39,732 bases of DNA from Candidatus Harrisonbacteria bacterium (GTDB taxonomy: Bacteria > Patescibacteriota > Minisyncoccia > UBA6257 > 1-14-0-10-44-23): NCBI GenBank assembly GCA_023255625.1, contig JAHFLF010000001.1, positions 251,233 through 290,964 of the forward strand. Direction: 5' to 3'. Every line of letters starts with the position of its first letter. Positions within the stretch are counted from its first letter, which is position 1. The position numbers were made by a program, and so were the translations under genes. Under the pieces are notes generated by a model. That model was not told where the DNA came from and ran no database searches. It saw only the letters and a program-made list of their open reading frames with translations. This document shows positions 9,100 through 17,731 of this stretch, piece by piece.

Positions 9100-10123
9100 G
9101 GCTGATGAGCGTCGTCACATACCCCCACTCGTTGTCATACCAGGCGAGCACCTTCACTAAGTCGCCGTCAATCACCTTTGTATATTCCAGATCGATGATA
9201 CAGGCATATGGCGAACCGATGATATCTCCAGAAACCGGCTGATCGCTGGAAACAGCCACGATACCGTGCCAACGGGATGAGCCGGCTGCTTTTTTAAAAA
9301 TGTTATTGATCTCTTCTGCGGTAGTTTTTCGTTTGGCCAAAAAAGTGATGTCATCCAGAGAACCGGTAATGACTGGAATACGCAGGGCCGTACCATCAAA
9401 TTTCCCTTTTAGCTCACTGATTGCCCGGGTTACTGAAACTGCAGCGCCGGTGGTTGAAGGAACAATGTTTTGAGCCGCCGCCCGGCCACGCCGGAAATCT
9501 TTGCCGCGTGTTGGCGAATCAGTCAGAGTTTGTGTCGCTGTATAAGCATGCACCGTAGAAAGCCCCGCCTTTAGAATGCCTATCTCCTCCTGCAGAATCT
9601 GCATCACTGGGGCGGTTGCGTTGGTGGTGCAGGAACCGTTTGAAGAGACATGACAGGTTTTTAGCTGCTCTTCGTTAATCCCAACGAGAATTGTCCGTCC
9701 GCCGGCCACACCTTCTTCGTCATGAGCCGGAGCTGTGATCACAACATGCTTTGCGCCGGCAGCCGCAGTATGCACGCTCGCCTTTTCAAATGACTCAAAA
9801 ATACCAGTTGACTCAATCACAACATCGATACCGAGCGAAGCCCAGGGTAGCTTAGTCGCATCTTTTTCTTGCAAAACTGTAATGTGCTTACCAGCCACGA
9901 TTAATTCACCGCCTATCCCGTTCTCATTTTTTGTGAAAGAAACTTCTTTGTCATAGCCGCGGTACACAGTATCGTGGCGAAGTAGATAGGCCAGATTTTC
10001 AATATCACCAAGATCATTTATGGCGACTATCTCAAACTCGCCGCGCCCAAAGGCCTGTCGAAAAAATAAACGCCCAATCCTGCCGAATCCGTTGATTGCA
10101 ATTTTCTTCTTTTGAGTAAACAT
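9080..10123 (-). CDS. gap: Type I glyceraldehyde-3-phosphate dehydrogenase
   Basis: INGFGRIGRLFFRQA, SNGSCTTNATAPV (catalytic SCTTN), AWYDNEWGYVTTLI. Confidence 0.96.
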   Translation of the reverse strand: MFTQKKKIAINGFGRIGRLFFRQAFGRGEFEIVAINDLGDIENLAYLLRHDTVYRGYDKEVSFTKNENGIGGELIVAGKHITVLQEKDATKLPWASLGIDVVIESTGIFESFEKASVHTAAAGAKHVVITAPAHDEEGVAGGRTILVGINEEQLKTCHVSSNGSCTTNATAPVMQILQEEIGILKAGLSTVHAYTATQTLTDSPTRGKDFRRGRAAAQNIVPSTTGAAVSVTRAISELKGKFDGTALRIPVITGSLDDITFLAKRKTTAEEINNIFKKAAGSSRWHGIVAVSSDQPVSGDIIGSPYACIIDLEYTKVIDGDLVKVLAWYDNEWGYVTTLISHVLAIP

Positions 10124-10154
10124 AATATTTAGTATACACGATTATGATAGATGT

Positions 10155-10273
10155 GATGAGTGGGTAGGTTGCTGCTAGGGGCGGCTCTCGCAGGCCGGCG
10201 GGCCGAGAGCGCAGGGCAATTTTCCAGCAGGAAAATATGCCTGGCGCCATCTGCGGCAACCTACCCACTCATC
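10155..10273 (+). repeat. Apex-hairpin palindromic element E1 (119 bp, multi-branched)
   Basis: Arms GATGAGTGGGTAGGTTGC / GCAACCTACCCACTCATC; apex TAGG...ATCT; inner hairpin CTCTCGCAGGCCGGCGGGCCGAGAGC shared with 18687-18805. Confidence 0.85.
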
Positions 10274-11465
10274 ATGCGACCTGCGGTCTATAATCAACCA
10301 GTGTAAAAATAAATAGGCCAAGCAGCATAAATCCTGCCCCGCCAAAAAGTGCGACGGCCGGCCCAAGCAAAGTCCAGGTAAGACCGCCAATAGTACCGGC
10401 GATTAGCGATGAAGTTCCAATAGCCGCCTGTAAGAGTCCGTGGCCGGCGCCAAGGTGATGATCGGCCAGCAGCTTACTCGCAAAGGCGCGCTGAATTCCG
10501 TCAGTGATTCCCGAATACGCACCAAGAAGCGCTATACCGATGCTCATAAGATAAATCGTCGCGCTCCCGGCCAACACAAAGTAGCTAAATATTGCCAGTG
10601 AAAAACCAAAAATTAAAGTCCGGCGCCGGCCGATATCGCTGGCGATTTTGCCTGCAAACATCGCGAAAATCCAACTGGCAACCGCGTAGACTAAATAAAG
10701 TGCTGGCACTCCTTCGATACTTGGTGCGCGTAAAACAATGATTGCAACCGGCATGCAACCAATTCCAAACATAAAAACAGAAATCAGATATAAACGGAAC
10801 CGCGCGTCAAAATGACGCAGAGAAAAAACAGTACCTAAAGAATTTTGCGGCCGCAATCCCGGAGCCGTCACGCGATCCTTCACAAAGAAAAAAGCCCAGA
10901 GCGCCAAAACTCCAAGGAGTGCAGCGATAATAAAAAATGTCCGGTAGTTGAAATTGATTATCGGCAGTAAAGCGAGCGCAAGTAACGGCCCGATAACCCC
11001 GCCAAAAGCATCCATTGCCCGTTGAAAACCAAAGGATTTGCTCGCCTCATGATCATCTACCGAGCCAGAGATAAGTGCGTCCCGCGGCGCCTCGCGGACT
11101 CCTTTGCCAACCCGGTCGATAATCCGCAGAAAAAATACCTGCCATATACCAGTAACAATAATCAGCACAGAACGAGTGAGTAATGAAAGCGTATATCCGC
11201 CGACCGCAAGCCGTTTGCGTCGACCGATATGATCCGAAAACCAACCCGAAAGCATGCGTAGTACGCTGGCAACGGCCTCCGAGCTACCATCTAAAAACCC
11301 GATAAAGGCCGGCGAAGCGCCAAGTACCGTCGTCAAAAATACCGGCATGATGGACCTCACCATCTCGTTGCTGACATCATTGAAAAAACTGACAACGCCC
11401 AAAAAAAACACGTTTGGTACTACTCCAAAAAATCTGCGCGACTTTGCAGCATTGAACTCTTCCAT
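10272..11465 (-). CDS. Major facilitator superfamily transporter
   Basis: About 12 hydrophobic segments; GWFSDHIGRRKRLAVGGY and GKIASDIGRRRTLIFG MFS loop motifs. Confidence 0.88.
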   Translation of the reverse strand: MEEFNAAKSRRFFGVVPNVFFLGVVSFFNDVSNEMVRSIMPVFLTTVLGASPAFIGFLDGSSEAVASVLRMLSGWFSDHIGRRKRLAVGGYTLSLLTRSVLIIVTGIWQVFFLRIIDRVGKGVREAPRDALISGSVDDHEASKSFGFQRAMDAFGGVIGPLLALALLPIINFNYRTFFIIAALLGVLALWAFFFVKDRVTAPGLRPQNSLGTVFSLRHFDARFRLYLISVFMFGIGCMPVAIIVLRAPSIEGVPALYLVYAVASWIFAMFAGKIASDIGRRRTLIFGFSLAIFSYFVLAGSATIYLMSIGIALLGAYSGITDGIQRAFASKLLADHHLGAGHGLLQAAIGTSSLIAGTIGGLTWTLLGPAVALFGGAGFMLLGLFIFTLVDYRPQVA

Positions 11466-11474
11466 TCTCTTATT

Positions 11475-11957
11475 CTATCGCAAAACCTGAACCTCTGCAC
11501 CCTCTACGATTCCATCATTTGCAACCGTACCAGCCGGCACTTCAAACACCATATCTGCCGGTCCGGGCGAATTTACTGTCGGCGGCATAAAATTGGCTGG
11601 TCCGCCAACTGGCGGAGGTACATCCTGTGCAAAACCAATTACCTTATTCTCATTGATCCAAATAATATCCAACGGAAACTTCATCTGATACATCCAAAAT
11701 GAACGCGGCGCGGAATCTTGAAAAATAAAAAGCATGCCGTGGCCCTGCGCTAGAGAATCTCTGCTAGAAAGCCCTTGGATCTGACTTGCCATTGTTTCTG
11801 CTATTTCAATAGAATATGCAGCATCGCCGATCGTAATCTGTGCAGATCCGCCCTTTGGAATTGATGCTACGCGCGGCGAGGCACGGAAGAACCATGCCAC
11901 TGTAACTAGCGCCAGAATAAAAACAATTGGAATAATCACTTTTTTATTATTTGCCAT
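11475..11957 (-). CDS. DUF192 family protein
   Basis: ETMASQIQGLSSRDSLAQGHGMLFIFQ, SFWMYQMKFPLDIIWI, FEVPAGTV. Confidence 0.9.
   Translation of the reverse strand: MANNKKVIIPIVFILALVTVAWFFRASPRVASIPKGGSAQITIGDAAYSIEIAETMASQIQGLSSRDSLAQGHGMLFIFQDSAPRSFWMYQMKFPLDIIWINENKVIGFAQDVPPPVGGPANFMPPTVNSPGPADMVFEVPAGTVANDGIVEGAEVQVLR
11601..11616. repeat. TCCGCCAACTGGCGGA palindrome inside the DUF192 gene
   Basis: Direct reading: 7-bp arms with 2-nt centre. Confidence 0.8.
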
Positions 11958-12423
11958 ATCTCAACCCATATGCGGCGATGCCAAAGGCCACGCTGACATT
12001 CAAAGATTCTTTAACTCCCAGCATCGGAATTTCAATAATCGTATCACATTTTTTGAGAATAGCCGGTGCGATACCCTCAACTTCAGCGCCGAGGACAAGA
12101 GCGACCCTATCAAGTGAGTAGTTGGTAGTTTGTAGTGAGTAGCATGGAACCGAATCTCTTGCTTGCTCAAGAGCGATAATTTTAAATCCCTGCTTCTTTA
12201 AACTCGTTACTAACCGACTCGTACTCATGACTTTCTCCCATGCAACCGTCTTTTCCGCACCCAGCGAAACCTTGGAGAGCTGCGGCTGCACCTCGCCAAA
12301 CCGATCCTTCGGCGCCGGCGTAACCCCGCACAGATATAATTTTTCTACCCCTACTCCATCAGCGGTGCGAAAAATGGAACCGACATTATGCAGACTGCGT
12401 ATGTTATCTAAAATAACTACCAT
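11947..12423 (-). CDS. SpoU/TrmH-family RNA 2'-O-methyltransferase
   Basis: VILDNIRSLHNVGSIFRTADGVGVEKLYLCG, VALVLGAEVEGI, IPMLGVKESLNVSVAFGIA. Confidence 0.9.
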   Translation of the reverse strand: MVVILDNIRSLHNVGSIFRTADGVGVEKLYLCGVTPAPKDRFGEVQPQLSKVSLGAEKTVAWEKVMSTSRLVTSLKKQGFKIIALEQARDSVPCYSLQTTNYSLDRVALVLGAEVEGIAPAILKKCDTIIEIPMLGVKESLNVSVAFGIAAYGLRYGK

Positions 12424-12476
12424 AGGAATAGCTTATCAGCTTTTTAGCTAGTTAGCTTGTCAGCTTTAAAACTGGT

Positions 12477-12567
12477 GGCGGCGGGTTTTGTGTTTCGAGG
12501 CCATCCGCTTGCCCTGCCTGCCGGCAGGCAGGGATGGGCCTGGCCTCGAAATACAAAACCCGCCGCC
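12477..12567 (-). repeat. Long palindromic element E4 (26-bp outer stem around CCTGCCTGCCGGCAGGCAGG core)
   Basis: GGCGGCGGGTTTTGTGTTTCGAGGCC / GGCCTCGAAATACAAAACCCGCCGCC, one G-T wobble; inner apex on the minus strand AGG...GGAT. Confidence 0.85.
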
Positions 12568-12618
12568 CCATCAACTATTCACAAAAAACCTAAAATGCAG
12601 TAATATATTCGCGTTAAT

Positions 12619-12689
12619 GCCCCTATAGCTCAATGGTCGAGCAAGCGACTCTTAATCGCCAGATAATGGTTCGATTCCATTTGGGGGCA
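12619..12689 (+). tRNA. tRNA-Lys (anticodon CTT)
   Basis: GCCCCTA acceptor pairs with TGGGGGC; anticodon loop CTCTTAA; T-arm AATGG-TTCGATT-CCATT; no encoded CCA. Confidence 0.88.
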
Positions 12690-12710
12690 CCGCACAACCA
12701 GCGATGCACA

Positions 12711-14939
12711 ATGCTAGCAAACATCATCACCCTGGAAACAAAACTGGCAGCAGTAAAAGGTGTGGCGCCAAAAATGGTGCTACATCTCAAAAAACTTTCC
12801 ATTGAAACCGTCCGCGACTTGCTCTGGCACTTTCCAACTCGGTACGAAGACTATTCAAAGGTTACAAAAATCGCCGATCTCAAAGTTGGCGAGATGGTTA
12901 CCGTGCGTGGCGAGGTCCGCCATGTTGCAGTAAAGCGCGCCTGGAAATCGTTTATGCCAATAGTTGAGGCGACCGTTACCGATGAAACCGGCGGCATTAC
13001 GCTGGTCTGGTTTAACCAGCCATTCATGAGTAAGGCGCTGTTTGTAGGCGCACATGCCAACTTTGCCGGCAAAGTGTTTGCAAATAAAACAGGCCTTCAT
13101 CTTTCTAATCCCAGTTACGAAATTTTACGTGGCACAACGGTTACAACGCATACCGCCGGCTTAATCCCCGTCTACCCGGAGACGCGCGGCCTGACCAGCA
13201 AAGGACTGCGATATTTAGTTAAACAATTTTTAGACATTATTCCGAAGATTGATGATTTTCTGCCAGAAGAAATTTTGAAAGCCAACAACCTGCCCTCGCT
13301 TGATTACGCCCTGCGCCATATTCACTTTCCACACAGCAGCGAGCAGGCCGCGCTTGCACGCACCCGCTTTGCCTTTGAGTATGTTTTCTTGCTGCAACTG
13401 CACACGGCACAACTCCGTCAGGAATTACTTCAAGAGCAGGCGCCGGCAATTGTGCTTAACAAGGCGCGGCTCGGCGCACTCCACACGCAACTTCCGTTCA
13501 CACTAACACAGAGCCAACAGATCTCATTAGATGAAATCATTGCGGACATAGCAAAACCAACGCCCATGAACCGCCTGCTTCAAGGCGATGTGGGAAGCGG
13601 CAAGACGGCCGTTGCAGCACTGGCAGCACTCGCAACCGCGCAGTGTGGCTACCAGGCGATTTTCATGGCACCAACAGAGGTTTTAGCACGGCAGCATTAT
13701 CATTCAATCACTAAAACATTCAGAACATTTGATGGCGGTGTTGCGCTACTCACCGGCTCTGAAGCTCGAATGTATCATGGCGAGCAATTAGAGGAAAAAA
13801 TTAGTAAAGCGCGGCTCGCTTCGCTCGCCGCATCCGGCAACATTTCTCTTGTCATAGGCACGCACGCGCTCCTAGCGCGTGACAAAAAATCAGCATTAAA
13901 GTTGTCCTTGCCGCGCCTTGGCCTGGTTATCATTGACGAGCAGCACCGATTTGGCGTTTCGCAACGCGCCGCCCTCCTTGGCAGTCGCACAGAAAATAAA
14001 TCCGGTTCCATCGCCCACCAACTAACCAAGCAACCAACTAACCAAGCAGCGACTCTTCCCCATTTCCTAAGCATGTCCGCCACCCCCATCCCCCGCACCT
14101 TATCACTCGTTGTCTTTGGTGACCTGGATGTCTCTACGATTAACGAACTACCCAAGGGCCGCAAAGCCATCATCACAAAAATTGTTGACCCGACAAACCG
14201 ACCAAAGGCATACGGATTTATTAAGCAGCAGATAGCCGCCGGCAGACAGGCCTTTTTTATCTACCCTCGCATCGAAGAATCTACTGCTCCCGAACAACAG
14301 ACCCTGACGCAAGAGCTCATGACCAAAGCAAAAACCTCCATATTCGCAGCCGAAATGAAAGCCGTCAAAGCCGAATACGAACGCCTCTCAAAAACCGTCT
14401 TCCCTGACCTGCGCGTCGCAATGCTCCACGGCAAAATGAAAGCAACTGAAAAAGCAAAGGTCATGGCGGACTTTAAATCAGGAAAAACAGATATTCTTGT
14501 TTCAACCTCGGTCATTGAGGTCGGTGTGGATGTGCCCAACGCAAGCATCATGGTTATTGAGGGCGCCGAGCGCTTTGGACTCGCGCAACTCTACCAGTTC
14601 CGCGGACGCGTGGGCCGCGGTGAACACCAGTCATTTTGCTTCTTGTTTACTGACTCAACCGCTGAAACAACTGCGGCGCGGCTCAACGCGTTAATTGATG
14701 CTAAAAACGGCTTTGAGCTTGCCGAAAAAGATTTAGAGCTGCGCGGCCCGGGACAGTTCCTTGGCGACAAGCAAACGGGCATTCCTGATACTGCCATGCA
14801 GTCGTTAAACGACATCCGGCTCGTCAAAGCAGCGCGGGACAGCGCACAGAAATTATTAGCTACTGACCCGCAACTCCTAACTTATATCCGACTTAAAGAA
14901 AAACTCGACCAGATGAAAAAAAATCTACACCTAGAATAA
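12711..14939 (+). CDS. recG: ATP-dependent DNA helicase RecG
   Basis: GDVGSGKTAVAALAAL (Walker A), IIDEQHRFGVSQR (DEQH), SMSATPIPRTL, QFRGRVGRGEHQSFC. Start moved to 12711 because the ORF-track start lies inside the tRNA. Confidence 0.95.
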   Translation: MLANIITLETKLAAVKGVAPKMVLHLKKLSIETVRDLLWHFPTRYEDYSKVTKIADLKVGEMVTVRGEVRHVAVKRAWKSFMPIVEATVTDETGGITLVWFNQPFMSKALFVGAHANFAGKVFANKTGLHLSNPSYEILRGTTVTTHTAGLIPVYPETRGLTSKGLRYLVKQFLDIIPKIDDFLPEEILKANNLPSLDYALRHIHFPHSSEQAALARTRFAFEYVFLLQLHTAQLRQELLQEQAPAIVLNKARLGALHTQLPFTLTQSQQISLDEIIADIAKPTPMNRLLQGDVGSGKTAVAALAALATAQCGYQAIFMAPTEVLARQHYHSITKTFRTFDGGVALLTGSEARMYHGEQLEEKISKARLASLAASGNISLVIGTHALLARDKKSALKLSLPRLGLVIIDEQHRFGVSQRAALLGSRTENKSGSIAHQLTKQPTNQAATLPHFLSMSATPIPRTLSLVVFGDLDVSTINELPKGRKAIITKIVDPTNRPKAYGFIKQQIAAGRQAFFIYPRIEESTAPEQQTLTQELMTKAKTSIFAAEMKAVKAEYERLSKTVFPDLRVAMLHGKMKATEKAKVMADFKSGKTDILVSTSVIEVGVDVPNASIMVIEGAERFGLAQLYQFRGRVGRGEHQSFCFLFTDSTAETTAARLNALIDAKNGFELAEKDLELRGPGQFLGDKQTGIPDTAMQSLNDIRLVKAARDSAQKLLATDPQLLTYIRLKEKLDQMKKNLHLE

Positions 14940-14944
14940 TGCAT

Positions 14945-15313
14945 CTATAATTTTACAAGTAATGCACGAACTTTGCCCAGTCTTTCAGAAATCGCATCTC
15001 TATCTTCTGCTGTTATTTCGATCAGTCCAGCAAGACGGTGTGCCTCCCGTAGTGTTTCATTCAGAGTGCGCACTGTCTCTACGCTAACGCGAAGCTCACG
15101 CAAACGACCCTTATTCCGTTGGGCCTCCAAAAAATCAGCCAGATCGGCAAGGGCAAATCCAACTTCGCGTTGATCCGCATCTGGCATCCCGGCAAAGAAT
15201 GGCACTATGTCTTTATCGAAAACATCTAAAGCATCAGCTGGCGAACTGATAAGTACCTCTGTATCAGCCCCAGAAATACCGCCAATGAATTCCTTGCTCT
15301 CAAAATTCGACAT
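14945..15313 (-). CDS. Hypothetical protein
   Basis: ORF of about 122 aa in a compact intergenic position (MSNFESKEFIGG...). Confidence 0.6.
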   Translation of the reverse strand: MSNFESKEFIGGISGADTEVLISSPADALDVFDKDIVPFFAGMPDADQREVGFALADLADFLEAQRNKGRLRELRVSVETVRTLNETLREAHRLAGLIEITAEDRDAISERLGKVRALLVKL

Positions 15314-15318
15314 AAACA

Positions 15319-15732
15319 CTATAAATTAATACCAAGTAAATTATTTAATGAAAAGAATCCGCTCCCCAGTGTCGCAAGCAGCAAAAGCGAGGCGAGCAAA
15401 ATCAAGTCCAGTTCTAAAAACTGGAAAAAGCTCTTTTTGGCGCGCAGGTTTGTTATTGCGGCAACGACCATGACGATGGCTAAGGCGAGTGCAGCTGGCG
15501 CAGTCCAAAAACCAATCAAGATAAAGAAGCCGCCGAGAAGCTCCGCCGCCATCGCGAGTCCAGCCCAAAAAGCGCCCGGCTTTAAGCCAATACCGCCAAA
15601 CCATCCTGCTACCGCGCTAAAACTTTTTGCCTTCCGAACTCCGTGAGCCAGAAAAATAACTCCCAGAACAATCCGAAGCGTTAAAATCGCCCAATCCGAC
15701 TGCGCAACCAATGCGTTTAAAATGTTTTGCAT
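15319..15732 (-). CDS. DoxX family membrane protein
   Basis: LRIVLGVIFLAHGVRKA, GWFGGIGLKPG, AELLGGFFILIGFWT. Confidence 0.85.
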   Translation of the reverse strand: MQNILNALVAQSDWAILTLRIVLGVIFLAHGVRKAKSFSAVAGWFGGIGLKPGAFWAGLAMAAELLGGFFILIGFWTAPAALALAIVMVVAAITNLRAKKSFFQFLELDLILLASLLLLATLGSGFFSLNNLLGINL

Positions 15733-15747
15733 ATTATTTTACAGTAT

Positions 15748-15834
15748 TCGCCAACATGCTAATACAGACGAATACACTAATGAATTCACATTCGCATATT
15801 AGGCCTTATTAGCGTGTTCGCGAATACTGCTGTA
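15748..15834. repeat. Imperfect long palindrome rich in ATTCGC/TTAGC units
   Basis: CAGTATTCGCCAACATGCTAATA... / ...TTATTAGCGTGTTCGCGAATACTG. Confidence 0.75.
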
Positions 15835-15868
15835 CATTATACCCGAAATACGATATTTTTGTAGCACT

Positions 15869-15943
15869 GCTCCTATCGTCTAGTCTGGCCTAGGACGCTG
15901 GATTTTCATTCCAGTAACTCGGGTTCAAATCCCGATGGGAGCG
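15869..15943 (+). tRNA. tRNA-Glu (anticodon TTC)
   Basis: GCTCCTA / TGGGAGC acceptor; anticodon stem-loop CTGGA-TTTTCAT-TCCAG; T-loop GGTTCAAATCC. Confidence 0.9.
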
Positions 15944-15998
15944 CAAAAAAATAATCACGCATCGGCCATCGAACCACGATATGTTATAATTAATATAT

Positions 15999-16700
15999 AT
16001 GTACAGATGGCGAGAGAAAGAAAAGATAATCGCTCTCAAACTTCGAGGGCTTGGTAAAAGCTATAGGGAGGTGCAAAGCAAGATACCGGGCATTTCACGC
16101 AGTACGCTTTCAATTTGGTTTCGTGATTTGAAACTATCACCAGCGGCAGCAAAAATTTTGGAAGCCAAAAAAGAACGGGCTGAAAACAATATTATCAAGT
16201 GGAGCAAGGAGCGTAGCGCAGCTGCGAAGACAAGAAATACTGAAACTACTCAAGAATACTCTGATGCAATTGGTAAACTTTCTCGGCGCGATCTTATGCT
16301 GGTCGGCGCATCTCTCTATTGGGGAGAGGGCTCATTGCAAATCCGAGGAGGACCATATCCACATCATAAAACTGAATTTTCAAATTCATCACCTGAAATG
16401 ACGCGAGTATTCATGCGTTTCGCCCGTGAGATATTAGGAGTACCAACAGAGCAATTTCGTCCGCATGTTCAAATTTATCCAAATCTTGATGCGCAGGAAA
16501 GTATTGCATTCTGGGCTAAAGTTACAGAAATCCCCGATTCCTATTTTCGCGCCTACACTCAAGTTAGTAGCGCAAGCAAACATAAACGCCCAATCAATTT
16601 TTTACCGCATGGTACCGTTCAAATTCGCATCAACAATCCAGTAAACTTCTACAAAATCCAGGGCTGCATTAATGGTATTATTAAGAACGCAAATTCATAG
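15999..16700 (+). CDS. HTH protein with putative LAGLIDADG-like C-terminal domain
   Basis: N-terminal RGLGKSYREVQSKIPGISRSTLSIWFRDL (HTH); C-terminal VGASLYWGEGS...FSNSSPEMTRVFMRFAREILGV pattern. TATAAT 8 nt before ATG. Confidence 0.6.
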   Translation: MYRWREKEKIIALKLRGLGKSYREVQSKIPGISRSTLSIWFRDLKLSPAAAKILEAKKERAENNIIKWSKERSAAAKTRNTETTQEYSDAIGKLSRRDLMLVGASLYWGEGSLQIRGGPYPHHKTEFSNSSPEMTRVFMRFAREILGVPTEQFRPHVQIYPNLDAQESIAFWAKVTEIPDSYFRAYTQVSSASKHKRPINFLPHGTVQIRINNPVNFYKIQGCINGIIKNANS

Positions 16701-16707
16701 TCAACCT

Positions 16708-17199
16708 ATGCCCCATCACCCAACCGTAGACACCATCAAAGAGTTGCTTGGAGAAAACGGCTGCCAGTACGACTGTTTTGAGCACGAACCGGTACGCACG
16801 AGCGAAGAAGCGGCAAAAGTCAGAACTGGCTATACTCTGGAGCAAGGTGCGAAAGCGATAATCGCCAGAGTGAAAGAGCCGGGCAAAGGCAAAAAATTCG
16901 TAATGCTTGTGATGCCTGGCAGCAAAAGGTTCGACGGCGCAAAGATTGAGTCAAATCTTGGTTTTAAAGAAATTCGATTCGCGACCGAAGATGAGGTGAA
17001 AGAAATCACCGGCGGAATACTGCCCGGTGGTGTGCCACCATTTGGAAATTTATTTAATCTTGAGGTATTTGCCGATAAATCTCTTTTCAAAAACGAACGG
17101 ATCATTTTCAACGCCGGCGACAGGTCGGTTTCTGTTGGAATCAAGTCAGCAGACTATCAGAGAATCGTGAGTCCGAGATTAGTAGATATTGTTGAGTAA
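16708..17199 (+). CDS. YbaK/EbsC-type aminoacyl-tRNA deacylase
   Basis: YDCFEHEPVRTSEEAAKV, LEQGAKAIIARV, GGILPGGVPPFGNLF. Confidence 0.88.
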   Translation: MPHHPTVDTIKELLGENGCQYDCFEHEPVRTSEEAAKVRTGYTLEQGAKAIIARVKEPGKGKKFVMLVMPGSKRFDGAKIESNLGFKEIRFATEDEVKEITGGILPGGVPPFGNLFNLEVFADKSLFKNERIIFNAGDRSVSVGIKSADYQRIVSPRLVDIVE

Positions 17200-17234
17200 G
17201 TAAGAGTGTAACCATCCGGTGCTACACTTAAAGG

Positions 17235-17720
17235 ATGCGCCACAAGTCCTTTACCCTCTTCGGACGCTCCTCCTCTCTCCTGCTTTTGATTTTCTACAAG
17301 CTACTCATGGCGCTCATTGAGATGCTCGCGGGCAGTTTGTGTTTACTCACGGCATTTTTTGCAAAACATATTTCTTTAATCACTGCGATTGATCGCGCGG
17401 CAACTGACGACCAGCTTGACCAGTTCGTCCGCTGGCTGGTGCATTACATCAACGACCTGAAGATAGATCACGAACTCATTCTGCATATCGGGCTAGTCTT
17501 AATCGCTTTGGGAATTTTTAAAATATTTGTAGCGATAGGGTTATGGTTCAAGAGCACCAAGATGCGCATACTGGCTCTCGTCATCTTCGGCGCACTGGCA
17601 ATTTACAGTATGTACCACCTGATTGTCGACTTCTCTACCATCAAACTACTCGCCCTTTTCGTCGACCTCTTTATCGTGTACTATTTCTGGAAAATTCTCC
17701 CAAAACACTTAGAACGTTAA
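17235..17720 (+). CDS. Membrane protein (DUF2127-like)
   Basis: Several hydrophobic segments; LIEMLAGSLCLLTAFF, HIGLVLIALGIFKIFVAIGLW. Confidence 0.6.
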   Translation: MRHKSFTLFGRSSSLLLLIFYKLLMALIEMLAGSLCLLTAFFAKHISLITAIDRAATDDQLDQFVRWLVHYINDLKIDHELILHIGLVLIALGIFKIFVAIGLWFKSTKMRILALVIFGALAIYSMYHLIVDFSTIKLLALFVDLFIVYYFWKILPKHLER

Positions 17721-17731
17721 AGTATAGAGTC

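Noticed and set aside
12633-12710. N-terminal extension of recG as given in the ORF track
   Set aside because: It starts inside the tRNA-Lys gene. The ATG at 12711 gives the natural RecG N-terminus.
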